Positions 1-7,827 of a DNA stretch of 48,921 nt are shown here, one piece after another (position 1 is the first letter of the stretch; each line of letters begins with the position of its first letter). Where the stretch lies: contig CAISDH010000021.1 of the NCBI GenBank assembly GCA_903884115.1, forward strand, positions 1 through 48,921, in the 5' to 3' direction. The position numbers and the translations under genes are program-made. The notes below the pieces were generated by a model. That model was not told the DNA's origin. It was given only the letters and a program-made list of their open reading frames with translations, and did not search any database. This stretch comes from an uncultured Microcaldota archaeon (GTDB lineage: Archaea; Micrarchaeota; Micrarchaeia; Micrarchaeales; Micrarchaeaceae).

Positions 1-1
1 A

Positions 2-1537
2 ATCACATCAACTAACAACATTGCCGAGATACCACAGACTGCTGGAACCGGCATTACAGTATCAGGAAACACGATATCTCTTACAGGACTGACAGGCGTG
101 AACGGCATACAGATAACGTCAACAAACAACATAGACTGTCCAACCTGCGTCACTACCTCTGGAACCTTCAGCGCAATCACAGGCACAGGCACGACCAACA
201 CAGTGGATGCAAATGGGATATATGGAAATGCCATTTGGAGCCTAAGTACTGGTGGCATCTATGGCAACATTGCAGGCGCAAACACAGTCAACGCTCTTGG
301 CATAACGTTCAGCACACTCGGAGGTACCGGTGCTGGTGCAGCGGTGAACATACTCTCAGTGAATACGATCAACTTCAATACTCTCATAGGTAACGGTGCA
401 CCCCCCAGCGGGAACCTAATATCTGCAAACTACATTACTTTCAATGTTCTTACAGGAACAGGCAGTTTCTCAAGCATCTCATCATACAATGCGATTCACA
501 CAAATATCTATGGAATAATTCTTGGTGCAAACTCAATATCCTTCAGCACATTGACAGGCACAGGCTCGACAGGCACAAGCAACCTGATAACAGTAAACAT
601 GATAAACTTCAACTCTTTAGTTGGCATAGGTACACCAACAAGCGGAAACATCATAACTGTTAACTACCTCACTTTCAACATAATAACTGGGCTAGGTGCG
701 GGCATTCTTGGGCAGGGGAACACCATCTCTGCCAACTACATAAGTTTCAATGTCATAGTAGGGCAGGGTGCTGGAACTGCCTCAAACGCCATATCTGCCA
801 ACTACATAACATTCAACGTCCTCACAGGGAACGGTGCAGGTGCAGCCAGCAACATACTTTCCGTGAACACTATATCTGCCAGCAACACAGTATCTGCCAA
901 CATCTATGGCACTATCAAAGGCTCTAACGCCATAGCTGCTGGTGCAATTACCGGAACTTCCATTATAGGAACAACAGGCTTCTTTGGTAAAATTTCAGGT
1001 GCAAACTCAGTCAATTCAGTTAACGTCATCGCAACCAACCTGTATGGTGCTATTGTTGGAGCTAACACAGTCAACGCTCTTGGCATAACGTTCAGCACAC
1101 TCGGAGGTACCGGTGCTGGTGCAGCGGTGAACATACTCTCAGTGAATACGATCAACTTCAACACTCTCATAGGCAATGGCAACCCAACAAGCGGAAACAG
1201 CATATCTGTAAACATCATAACAGTCAATACCATTTCCTATGTCTCGGCTACGAGGCTCGCAGGCACATGGGTGTCAGGCACAAGCGTGTATAACACGAAC
1301 ACCATGCTCACTATTTACGTCCAGCCTGAGGTCGCAGGCAGCTTCGACTTTGACCTGTCACAGGGCAACAACGGAGTGGGTGCAAGCAAGTTCCTATTGG
1401 ACAGCGGTACAAACCAGATAATAACCCTTGCTTCAAACGGCCCATACGCAGTCTATACTCTAGAAGTGCCCTATGGCTTTACCTTCAACATGATCTGGAC
1501 AGGAACGTATGTGTTCAACACAGTGGTGTTGGGATAG
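2..1537 (+). CDS. Repetitive secreted surface/fibre-like protein, 5' end outside window
   Basis: The frame is open from base 2 with no stop upstream of the first ATG at 98, so the gene starts before the window. The visible 511 residues are mostly degenerate repeats of about 22-26 residues, each with the pattern N-x-I-[ST]-F-[NS]-x-L-x-G-x-G followed by a small Ser/Ala/Asn loop. Such Asn/Gly/Thr-rich repeats are typical of beta-solenoid or fibre proteins. The last 90 or so residues are non-repetitive; the ending, with VPYGFTF near the C-terminus, recalls the closing beta domain of phage or virus fibre proteins. Cysteines are almost absent apart from a CPTC near residue 45. No C-terminal membrane segment or sorting signal is seen. 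The general role as an extracellular structural or adhesive protein is inferred from composition; the exact function is unknown. Confidence 0.7.
   Translation: MTSTNNIAEIPQTAGTGITVSGNTISLTGLTGVNGIQITSTNNIDCPTCVTTSGTFSAITGTGTTNTVDANGIYGNAIWSLSTGGIYGNIAGANTVNALGITFSTLGGTGAGAAVNILSVNTINFNTLIGNGAPPSGNLISANYITFNVLTGTGSFSSISSYNAIHTNIYGIILGANSISFSTLTGTGSTGTSNLITVNMINFNSLVGIGTPTSGNIITVNYLTFNIITGLGAGILGQGNTISANYISFNVIVGQGAGTASNAISANYITFNVLTGNGAGAASNILSVNTISASNTVSANIYGTIKGSNAIAAGAITGTSIIGTTGFFGKISGANSVNSVNVIATNLYGAIVGANTVNALGITFSTLGGTGAGAAVNILSVNTINFNTLIGNGNPTSGNSISVNIITVNTISYVSATRLAGTWVSGTSVYNTNTMLTIYVQPEVAGSFDFDLSQGNNGVGASKFLLDSGTNQIITLASNGPYAVYTLEVPYGFTFNMIWTGTYVFNTVVLG
281..378 (+). repeat. 98-bp perfect direct repeat, copy 1
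   Basis: This segment is identical base for base to 1064-1161, inside the repetitive surface gene. It encodes the repeat unit that begins NTVNALGITF. The other repeats of the gene have diverged in DNA sequence, so perfect identity here indicates recent duplication or gene conversion. Confidence 0.95.
1064..1161 (+). repeat. 98-bp perfect direct repeat, copy 2
   Basis: Second copy of the 98-bp identical segment at 281-378, in the same reading frame. The spacing of 783 bp is a multiple of three, so recombination between the copies would remove or add 261 codons without a frameshift. Confidence 0.95.
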
Positions 1538-1567
1538 AGATAGAAAGTGCAATCAATAGAATATTAG

Positions 1568-1577
1568 AATATATTTA
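1568..1577 (+). promoter_or_regulatory. TATA box for the beta-propeller membrane protein
   Basis: AATATATTTA lies about 35-45 bases upstream of the ATG at 1613. This is consistent with an archaeal TATA box giving a short leader, and it supports the 1613 start over the internal ATGs at 1670 and 1697. Confidence 0.5.
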
Positions 1578-1612
1578 TGCAATCCTAACTACAAGCACGA
1601 GATGCACTACCT

Positions 1613-3802
1613 ATGAAACAGAGTGTTCTCTTATGCAAATTGAAAAAGTTCGAAATAATAGATGATTTGATGGAAGGACGATCAATTTCCTATTTTATGC
1701 AAAACTTAGTTCTAATTGCGATCCTAGTCGGAATTTCATGTGCAGTATTAATTGGAGGAACTTCAATAACCGGATTCAATTCGCCCTATGACGTCGCGAT
1801 CTTACCAAACCACACTTATTTCTATGTAACAAACTACGGCAGCAACACTGTGAGCATCGTTAGTGTGGTTGCCAACACAATAATCGGGACGATAAGCGGT
1901 TTCAGTATGCCTGCAGGCATAGCCAGTACTCCGAACGGCACCTTCGCTTATGTTGCTAACTTTGGTGCCAACGAACTGCTAAAGATAGACGCCGCAACCA
2001 ACACAATCACAGAAATTACTACGGGCTTTGATCAACCCTCCCATGTCTCTATATCTCCTGATGGGGCTGTTGGATATGTTACTAACCAAGGAAACGGTAC
2101 AGTAAGCATAGTGGATCTAACTTCGATAACTCCTGTTAACATCATAATCACTGGCCTTACAGTTAGCCCAAGCTCTGTTAGTGCAGGATTGCCTGTGACT
2201 TTCACCGTGAGCCTACTAAACAACGGACAATTAGCTTCTGGGACAATAGGTGTGAATCTTGTCATAGCAGGGCCTCAGAGCTTCACTTTCAGCGAATCTG
2301 TAGGTGCATTGTCGCCTGGTCAGAGCAAGCAGGTCTCGTTCGTGTTCGGCAACGTAACTGGCTCTGCTGGCTCCTATATGGTTAACGTCGCTGCAAATTT
2401 CATCTACAGTAATGCGATACTTCAGTCGAACGCAATGAATATTGCCTATTCTGTGACACAACCTGTGTCGTCCTCTGTTTCTTCCACAACGCCTACAACG
2501 TCTGTTGTGACCTTGCCGCAGTTGTCGCTCACGTCTGTACCTGTATACTCCTCTCTCACACTGGGCTCTGCCCAGCTGTCAAATATGGGTTTTAAGAACA
2601 CAATAGGGTCTCCTGAGCTCGTCTCCATGACTATACCTCAGCAGTTCTCAAAAATATTCAGCCTGTCTACGTCAAGTCTGTACCTTCTGCCCAACCAGGG
2701 CCTTACTGTGCAAATGGTGTTTGACTCCAACAACGTGAACCAGTCTGGTACTTATGTAATTCCAATTAACATAGGCCTAAAGACACTTAACGGAACTCAG
2801 GTTAACAGGACGCAGTACATGACTTATGTGGTGGTGAAAAGCACCAACAACGCGAGCATGTACAGTCAGATATCGCTTTCGCAGAACAATGCCACTGTGA
2901 CAACGACACTTGTAGGAGCAATAAACATAAACCTCACCAACGCCACGCTGACGACCATAGTGCCAGGCGACATACTAAGCCCCGCTTCAGAGATAAAGAC
3001 GTATGGGCTTCCTGCGACTGTGTCTATAATAAACGCCACAACAACAAGCATGGCCGGCCCTGCGCGACGCAACGGGAGTTCACCAGTTCCGTTCGTGCCT
3101 TCTGGAAGTGCCGTATCGCCATCATATGCCGCGATAAAGTGGCTTATTCCGTACCTGCCGGCAGGCAAGAGCCTGACTCTGTCATACACTATAAGCAATC
3201 CAATTAACGTCGGCCTGATGTCTTCCATCCAGAATCTCCTAACCGTGACATCGCCCGCCCCTTCAGCAAGCATACTCCGAGTGATACGCCTGCAGACTCC
3301 GACATTCTACACAAACTCTACAGATAAGATAATGGTCGGGGTACTATACACTGGAACTTCAGAGCAACAGGTAACGTTCACGCTTACTACGACAGGCGCT
3401 GTCGACATAATCAATCCCGTGCAGGTTGTGAATGCAACACCAAACCAACTGCTCCAGCGGACATTCACTGTGAATACGTATAACGCAACAGGCACTATGA
3501 TATTCGATCTCAGCGTAGAGACGCCAAATGCAAGCGTGAACTACGCCATTCCCGCTTTGGTGCTCATTAATCTTACCTCAATGTCATCAGGGGTTAATAG
3601 AACTAATGGAAACGTAACCCAAATCACAATACCGAATAATATCGGTCTGCAGTATGCCCCAGAGGTTTTGGGCGTCTTCGCACTCATCATCATCGCCATG
3701 ATGATAAGAAGCGCAAGAAGGAGGTCAAAGTACAATCCAAAGAGAACTAAAGAATTAATAAACATCAGGGAGCAGATAAAACGTGGTGACGAAGACGTCT
3801 AA
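1613..3802 (+). CDS. Membrane-anchored YVTN beta-propeller / CARDB-like surface protein
   Basis: A 729-residue protein with a hydrophobic N-terminal segment (about residues 29-55), then three YVTN-type beta-propeller blades (about 55-185, with YVTN and YVAN signatures). Next comes an Ig-like CARDB-type domain (about 190-285) and a Ser/Thr-rich linker. A long beta-rich ectodomain with many Asn-x-Ser/Thr sequons follows. It ends with one transmembrane helix near 690-705 and an Arg/Lys-rich cytoplasmic tail of about 30 residues. It should be anchored in the cytoplasmic membrane with its ectodomain outside, and the sequons suggest N-glycosylation. Its 3' end overlaps the MinD-like ATPase gene by 20 bases, so the two are probably translated together. 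Three blades alone are too few for a closed propeller. The ligand is unknown. Confidence 0.75.
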   Translation: MKQSVLLCKLKKFEIIDDLMEGRSISYFMQNLVLIAILVGISCAVLIGGTSITGFNSPYDVAILPNHTYFYVTNYGSNTVSIVSVVANTIIGTISGFSMPAGIASTPNGTFAYVANFGANELLKIDAATNTITEITTGFDQPSHVSISPDGAVGYVTNQGNGTVSIVDLTSITPVNIIITGLTVSPSSVSAGLPVTFTVSLLNNGQLASGTIGVNLVIAGPQSFTFSESVGALSPGQSKQVSFVFGNVTGSAGSYMVNVAANFIYSNAILQSNAMNIAYSVTQPVSSSVSSTTPTTSVVTLPQLSLTSVPVYSSLTLGSAQLSNMGFKNTIGSPELVSMTIPQQFSKIFSLSTSSLYLLPNQGLTVQMVFDSNNVNQSGTYVIPINIGLKTLNGTQVNRTQYMTYVVVKSTNNASMYSQISLSQNNATVTTTLVGAININLTNATLTTIVPGDILSPASEIKTYGLPATVSIINATTTSMAGPARRNGSSPVPFVPSGSAVSPSYAAIKWLIPYLPAGKSLTLSYTISNPINVGLMSSIQNLLTVTSPAPSASILRVIRLQTPTFYTNSTDKIMVGVLYTGTSEQQVTFTLTTTGAVDIINPVQVVNATPNQLLQRTFTVNTYNATGTMIFDLSVETPNASVNYAIPALVLINLTSMSSGVNRTNGNVTQITIPNNIGLQYAPEVLGVFALIIIAMMIRSARRRSKYNPKRTKELINIREQIKRGDEDV

Positions 3803-4616
3803 ACCCTACAGTATAATTGTATCCTCGCAGAAAGGTGGTGTCGGCAAGACCACCATCTCAGTCAATCTAGCTACTGCGATTAGACAGCATGGCTACAAAA
3901 CACTGCTTATCGATGCAGATTACTCAAATCCGTGCGTTGGCCTGCATCTTGGTATGGGAAGTGCAAACGCTGGGCTCAGGGCGGTAATCGCAGGCAAGGC
4001 TAAGCTGATAGATGTTGTTGCAGTACACAATCCTACAGGATTACACGTGCTAGTCAACGAGATGACGTCCAGAAATTTTAACCCTAGTATAAGCCAGCAG
4101 CAGATCCTGCGCAAAGAGCTTGTGAAGAGCGGCTATGATTTCGTGATCATAGACATGCCGCCTGGTGCTGAGAACATCGAAGGAGTGAAGGAATTCTGCG
4201 ATGAGAACAGCAGATCTGCGTTCTTGGTTCTTACTCCTGAAATGGCTGCATGTGCCAGCGCGATAAGGATGGCACAGATATGCGAAAAGCACCACATAAA
4301 TCACAGCATGCTTGCAAACAAAGTAAGGAATAGAAGGTATGAATTGCGCATGGATGAGATAGAGGAAGCTATCGGAGAAGGGCTCATAGGCGTCATACCC
4401 GATGACGAGAATGTTCCGATAAGTATAGCACAGCACATCCCTGTTGTGCTACTGAACGGCAGCTGCGACTTTTCGCGTTCTATAAAGAATATTTCAAGGA
4501 AGGTTTGCAGCCGTGTGGGCTATGAACCTGGGGGCGATATGGGCATTGGTATGCGCATGCGCAGTGGCGGCGGCCTATTCGGCTGGATAAGGTGGCTGCT
4601 TTTCGGAGAACGCTGA
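3783..4616 (+). CDS. MinD/ParA-family P-loop ATPase
   Basis: 277 residues starting at GTG, inside the last codons of the upstream membrane protein. The deviant Walker A motif KGGVGKTT is at residues 17-24 with the signature lysine at 17, and the switch-like LIDADYSNP follows at about 42-50. The DMPPG motif typical of MinD-type ATPases is near 122-126. The C-terminus (GWIRWLLFGER) is a short amphipathic, Trp/Leu/Arg-rich stretch resembling the membrane-targeting helix of MinD. The family dimerises on ATP and positions cargo on DNA or membranes. Because it is coupled to a gene for a surface protein with a cytoplasmic basic tail, it could organise that protein or a surface assembly; this is inference. 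A chromosomal ParA role is less likely since no ParB-like gene is adjacent. Confidence 0.85.
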   Translation: MVTKTSKPYSIIVSSQKGGVGKTTISVNLATAIRQHGYKTLLIDADYSNPCVGLHLGMGSANAGLRAVIAGKAKLIDVVAVHNPTGLHVLVNEMTSRNFNPSISQQQILRKELVKSGYDFVIIDMPPGAENIEGVKEFCDENSRSAFLVLTPEMAACASAIRMAQICEKHHINHSMLANKVRNRRYELRMDEIEEAIGEGLIGVIPDDENVPISIAQHIPVVLLNGSCDFSRSIKNISRKVCSRVGYEPGGDMGIGMRMRSGGGLFGWIRWLLFGER

Positions 4617-4680
4617 CCCAGCATCGCAACAAGCTACTTCTCATAAGGCGTTATATTTTGCCTTCGTAGTAAACAGAAAG

Positions 4681-4804
4681 CGCTGGAGGTGGGAATCGAA
4701 CCCACGGAGGCCCTATACGAGCCAAACAGCTTAGCGGGCTGCCGCCCTCTAGTGAGCTTTAGGTTGCAAAGCCTCCTAAAAGTTTACCACTAGGCGACTC
4801 CAGC
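4681..4804 (-). tRNA. tRNA, probably intron-containing; identity uncertain (possibly Cys-GCA)
   Basis: Read on the minus strand, GCTGGAG (4804-4798) pairs fully with CTCCAGC (4688-4682) as a 7-bp acceptor stem. GTGGG-TTCGATT-CCCAC is a perfect T arm. The 5' part carries a D-loop-like AGTGGTAA. The acceptor-to-acceptor length is 123 nt, about 50 too long, so an intron is likely. The best fold I found takes AGGCT and GGCCT as the anticodon stem with loop TTGCAA, which gives anticodon GCA (Cys) and a 50-nt intron. It needs a 12-nt D loop and a 2-nt variable region, and the discriminator is G73 where Cys tRNAs normally have U. I see no clean bulge-helix-bulge. The gene call is firm; intron limits and identity are not. 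No CCA is encoded. Confidence 0.75.
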
Positions 4805-4830
4805 ATGTGTATTGGTTTGTGCTGCAATGC

Positions 4831-4839
4831 TTTTAATAT
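4831..4839 (-). promoter_or_regulatory. TATA box for the tRNA gene
   Basis: On the minus strand ATATTAAAA sits about 27-35 bases upstream of the mature tRNA 5' end. It overlaps the 3' end of the SRP RNA gene, so the tRNA may have its own start site as well as readthrough from the SRP RNA. Confidence 0.5.
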
Positions 4840-5103
4840 GTGGCAGAAGTTGGTGTTGCACGGCCGAGCGCATGCAAAGTGCTGCGCATCTGCTTAGTCC
4901 TGTATCTTAAGAGCATGGCAAAATTGTGTTTAAGGTTGCTCCTTCCGGCCTGGCCTGGTTCGCATAATATGCCATCACCTAAGGCAGAACCTCAACGCTT
5001 AAGCGCAGTTCTGCAGGCGCACGACTGCACGCCATCAGCATTGGCCCGCCTAAAGGGATTTGCGGATGGGAAACCCTTAGCTTCCCGCCTATCTGCCACA
5101 TAT
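4836..5103 (-). ncRNA. ffs: Archaeal signal recognition particle 7S RNA
   Basis: On the minus strand the two ends ATATGTGGCAGA and TCTGCCACATAT pair over 12 bases (5103-5092 with 4847-4836), giving the closed terminal helix of archaeal SRP RNA. The diagnostic helix 8 lies at about 4965-4935. It has the GAACCAGGCCAGG strand, a GGAA tetraloop and the asymmetric-loop strand GGAGCAACC, which together form the SRP54-binding S domain. Near the 5' end, CTAAGGG pairs with CCCTTTAG as part of an Alu-domain hairpin. About 268 nt fits a compact archaeal 7S RNA. The RNA scaffolds SRP19 and SRP54 for co-translational membrane targeting. An open frame of about 95 codons over it on the plus strand is incidental. 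Confidence 0.9.
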
Positions 5104-5118
5104 GTGTTGTGTATTTCA

Positions 5119-5129
5119 CTTTATTAAGT
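5119..5129 (-). promoter_or_regulatory. TATA box for SRP RNA
   Basis: Minus strand ACTTAATAAAG is centred about 21-24 bases before the inferred SRP RNA 5' end at 5103. It occupies the short gap downstream of the DUF192 gene. Confidence 0.5.
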
Positions 5130-5143
5130 TTATGGGCAGGCGG

Positions 5144-5665
5144 TTATCCTGACTTGACCACGTCTCCCACCTGTAGCGGGATTCCGAGATCCTTTCCAAG
5201 CTCGAGCACGGCAGAGCCATTTGCACAAATAGTATCCGTGCTGTACGGAACTCCGTCATATATGTATGACACTGTTCCGTTCTTCGAAAGCCACGCCTGG
5301 ACGAGCGGTTCCGGCGTGTTCTCCATCCAGAAACACCATCTGCTAGAGTTGCCAAAAGAGAAGAGCTCGCCTACAACCTCATTCGTGCAGGCTGTTCGGT
5401 TTGCAGTGCAGTTATTGAAGGCGTAGTTCATCAGGCCTTCTGTCATTTGATGAGGCGTTGTTGCGTGGAATGCTGTGTAGTGCATCACTCCTGTTCCGTT
5501 GCGTATGGTTATTGAGACAAGAGGCGCACGTCCTGAGAACAGCGCGCCGTCAATCGCAAGTGCGCCTGCAGCTGATAGGCAGACAATCACTGCACATAAA
5601 ATCAGGATCTTTATTCCTGTTCTGTTCGATCTGGGCCGTCCTTCGCTGTCTTCTATGCTCTTCAT
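5144..5665 (-). CDS. DUF192 family protein, membrane-anchored
   Basis: 173 residues with a basic N-terminus and one transmembrane segment at about residues 19-42, followed by a domain with DUF192 hallmarks. These are EGLMNYAF (family E-x-GLM), the FWMENTPEPL block (family FWMKNT-x-x-PLD), a GTVSYIY strand, and a closing AVLEL...GIPLQVGD segment. Family members are small extracytoplasmic beta-barrel proteins of unknown biochemical role. This one is predicted to be anchored with the domain outside. It is the last gene of the long ribosomal operon and overlaps the DUF99 gene by 4 bases. Its function cannot be given beyond the family. Confidence 0.8.
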   Translation of the reverse strand: MKSIEDSEGRPRSNRTGIKILILCAVIVCLSAAGALAIDGALFSGRAPLVSITIRNGTGVMHYTAFHATTPHQMTEGLMNYAFNNCTANRTACTNEVVGELFSFGNSSRWCFWMENTPEPLVQAWLSKNGTVSYIYDGVPYSTDTICANGSAVLELGKDLGIPLQVGDVVKSG

Positions 5666-6225
5666 ATCCTGCCCCTCGATTCCCCTGTTTCGATGCCGCT
5701 TGCTATGAGGTGCGCGATGCGCAGCATCTCAAAGCTCTGCCTTGCGAACGCCCTTAATTCATAATTCTTCAGCATGCACTGTATGTGGAAGCCCTCAACG
5801 CTCTCGGGCTTTCTCTTGGCCTGCTCCCTGACCAACGCGATCCTCTCCTTCTTCTCCTTGGTGCTCATGCCGCTCTTCCTCGCAAACGCATTCAGCGCGT
5901 GCACGAGCTTTCTCGGGTCTGGCTTTGCCCTGGTGAACACGATCGTCTCAACGTGCAGCTCTTTCTCCAGCATTTGCACGTCCATTACATTGAGACCGGC
6001 GATCGCGACCCCGTTGAGCGCGACGATCCTTATCTGATCCTTGAAACGTGTCCTGGATATCATCCTGCTTATCATTCGCGTGGCGTCCTCTCCGTTGACT
6101 GCGACGCTGCCGGACAGTATGCCCTCGATACTGCCGTCTCTTGCCACTATTCCTACAAGAAGTGTGCGCTTCCTATCCTGTATAGGGCCGCTTGCTATTG
6201 CGATGAACCTTGCTCCGCTCTTCAT
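5662..6225 (-). CDS. DUF99 family (endonuclease V-like fold) protein
   Basis: 187 residues matching the archaeal DUF99/UPF0215 family, which is related in fold to endonuclease V. Visible blocks are an N-terminal IAIASGP, LVGIVARDG with IEGI, VNGEDAT, the QIRIVALNGVAIAGLNVMD core, and IVFTRAKPDPRK. The strand immediately after the start lacks the usual Gly-Ile-Asp-Asp acidic residues (here IAIASGP), so nuclease activity is doubtful. In other archaea DUF99 genes also sit near translation or RNA-processing genes. Here the gene follows Rpo11 with a 1-base gap. The function is unproven. Confidence 0.75.
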   Translation of the reverse strand: MKSGARFIAIASGPIQDRKRTLLVGIVARDGSIEGILSGSVAVNGEDATRMISRMISRTRFKDQIRIVALNGVAIAGLNVMDVQMLEKELHVETIVFTRAKPDPRKLVHALNAFARKSGMSTKEKKERIALVREQAKRKPESVEGFHIQCMLKNYELRAFARQSFEMLRIAHLIASGIETGESRGRI

Positions 6226-6226
6226 G

Positions 6227-6493
6227 CTATTTCTTCTTCGAGAGCTGGTCTTTCAAGTCTTCAAACTCTTTGTCTAGCTTCTCAATAGCCTTGAGGAGGT
6301 CGCTCTTCGCGCTGCGCTTGCTCTTTATGACAAGCAGCGGTTTCCCTACTTCTGGGTGATCTTTCGCAACGCCGGCGAATTCGACGCCCTCATTGTCGCG
6401 CAGCTCTGCAGCTAGCAGGTCCGGAATGGTAAGGTCGCCACTCTCGAATTCTAGCTGAAGTTCCTTCGCCTCATCCTTGATGACTTTTACCAT
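6227..6493 (-). CDS. rpo11: DNA-directed RNA polymerase subunit Rpo11 (RpoL)
   Basis: 88 residues. The N-terminal VKVIKDEAKELQLEFE, the NLL-equivalent IPDLLAAELRDNEGVEFAG block and the DHPEVGKPLL strand match archaeal Rpo11, the homologue of eukaryotic Rpb11 and the alpha N-terminal domain. It forms a heterodimer with Rpo3 to nucleate polymerase assembly. The C-terminal 30 residues are a charged helix as usual. I chose the ATG at 6493 over the one at 6517 because it gives the family N-terminus MVKVIK and avoids overlap with the csl4 stop at 6510. csl4 and rpo11 are neighbours in other archaea as well. Confidence 0.9.
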   Translation of the reverse strand: MVKVIKDEAKELQLEFESGDLTIPDLLAAELRDNEGVEFAGVAKDHPEVGKPLLVIKSKRSAKSDLLKAIEKLDKEFEDLKDQLSKKK

Positions 6494-6509
6494 CGTATCA
6501 CACAAAGTA

Positions 6510-7133
6510 TTACGCAAACATCTTCCTTATCGCTTCAGGCTTGTCGTAGTAGACGCTGACCTTCCTGCGCTCCCTGTGCTTGCACACCGCGCACTCCAGC
6601 ACTCCCGCGCCATCATGCCTCATCTCGCTCCCGCAGAGCTCGCAGTTCGAATGGACCACGCCAGTTTCCGGGTTTCTTATGTCAAGAGTGTAAGCATCCT
6701 TGTCGTTGTATGCGACCGTAGCGATCATGGTGTCGCCGACCTTGCACGGCTTCATCTCCTCCTCCCTTGGTCCTCGCCCGTAGCTTTGCGGCCTGTCGTG
6801 CGACCTGAAGTCTGGCCTTCTAGGCCTTGCCAGTACTATCTTCCCGTCCTTGAGCGCAAGGAATTCCTTGCCTTCGGACCTTATGTTGTCCAGTTTTATG
6901 AATATGACGCTCTTCATGTAGTCAGTGACGCTGCCGATGACGGTCATGCCCTTGTCAATCTCGTGTATCTCCCTGCCTATGGGGCTGACCTCTATGCTGC
7001 CGTTCTTCATCACCACCCTGCCCAGAAGCATGGAGTATATGTTGCTGTTCTCCACGTATGTGTTGCTCCCGTGTAGGTATTCCTCTTCAGCGGCCAGCTT
7101 CTCTCCCGGCACCACTATGTCGTTCTCTTTCAT
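6510..7133 (-). CDS. csl4: Archaeal exosome RNA-binding subunit Csl4
   Basis: 207 residues. The N-terminal domain contains the family motif VPGEKLAAEEEY with a short beta-barrel. A central S1 domain follows (about 65-140), interrupted by a basic Arg/Pro-rich loop (RPRRPDFRSHDRP). The C-terminal zinc ribbon has CELC and CAVC knuckles. Csl4 forms the cap of the Rrp41-Rrp42 exosome ring and recruits DnaG, guiding RNA into the phosphorolytic core for 3'-5' degradation. Its position directly behind uS5 puts RNA decay in the same transcript as ribosomal proteins, followed by rpo11. Confidence 0.92.
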   Translation of the reverse strand: MKENDIVVPGEKLAAEEEYLHGSNTYVENSNIYSMLLGRVVMKNGSIEVSPIGREIHEIDKGMTVIGSVTDYMKSVIFIKLDNIRSEGKEFLALKDGKIVLARPRRPDFRSHDRPQSYGRGPREEEMKPCKVGDTMIATVAYNDKDAYTLDIRNPETGVVHSNCELCGSEMRHDGAGVLECAVCKHRERRKVSVYYDKPEAIRKMFA

Positions 7134-7140
7134 GCAATCC

Positions 7141-7827
7141 TCATTTTGTCTCTGATATGCCGTGCTCGTGCTTTGTCTCCGATATGTTCTTCATGCGGTT
7201 CATGCTGTCCAGTGCAGTGTACGCGGCGACCATCGTGTTGTATTTGGCCTTAGTCCTTCCCCTGGAGAAGCTCCAGGCATCCTTCACTCCGGCAAGCGCC
7301 AGCAGCTTCCTGACAGGCCCGCTTGCAACTATGCCTATGCCTCGCGGCGCAGGCTTGAGTACGACTTCCACGCTGCCGCACCTGCCCTCTATCTTGAACG
7401 GCATGCTGTGCTTCGTGCCGCAAAGGCACTGCCACGATCCGCAGCCCAGCAGCACGGGTATGACGTTCCTTTTTGCACTGATTATCGCGCTTGTTATCGC
7501 CGCCTTGACCTCAATGTCCTTGCCTGAGCCCACTCCGACATGGCCGTTGCCGTCGCCAACTATGACCGTGGCGCGGAACTTCTGCTTGCGGCCGTTCTTG
7601 GTCGCTCGCTGCGTGCTTGCTATCTCTATGACCTCGCTGTCTATGTTCGGAAGCAGCGCGTCGATTATCGCAGGCTCCTGTATTGGCTTGCCCATGTGGA
7701 ATATCTCTTCGATGCTCGTTATCTTGTGCGACTTGACATCCTTGCCCAGCTGTGTCTTGGGCTGCCACGCCTCTGCGTTGAAAGTCTCCCTTTCGCGCTC
7801 CTTGTAGTCTCTTTTCTTGAACGGCAA
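7141..7827 (-). CDS. rps5: Ribosomal protein uS5
   Basis: 228 residues, start TTG at 7827 preceded on the minus strand by GTGATTGA. The double-stranded-RNA-binding-like N-terminal domain has KFRATVIVGDGNGHVGVGSGKD. The C-terminal domain has PAPRGIGIVASGPVRKLLALAG and the SFSRGRTKAKYN block, all diagnostic of archaeal S5. The last 15 residues (ETKHEHGISETK) form an unusual hydrophilic tail with a repeated SETK. uS5 lies in the small subunit near the mRNA entry site. The gene abuts uL18, and downstream the usual uL30-uL15-SecY genes are replaced by csl4. Confidence 0.95.
   Translation of the reverse strand: MPFKKRDYKERERETFNAEAWQPKTQLGKDVKSHKITSIEEIFHMGKPIQEPAIIDALLPNIDSEVIEIASTQRATKNGRKQKFRATVIVGDGNGHVGVGSGKDIEVKAAITSAIISAKRNVIPVLLGCGSWQCLCGTKHSMPFKIEGRCGSVEVVLKPAPRGIGIVASGPVRKLLALAGVKDAWSFSRGRTKAKYNTMVAAYTALDSMNRMKNISETKHEHGISETK

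Noticed and set aside
4840-5127. Open frame of 95 codons on +
   Set aside because: It lies over the SRP RNA gene, whose terminal helix and helix 8 signature explain the sequence on the other strand; the peptide looks random.
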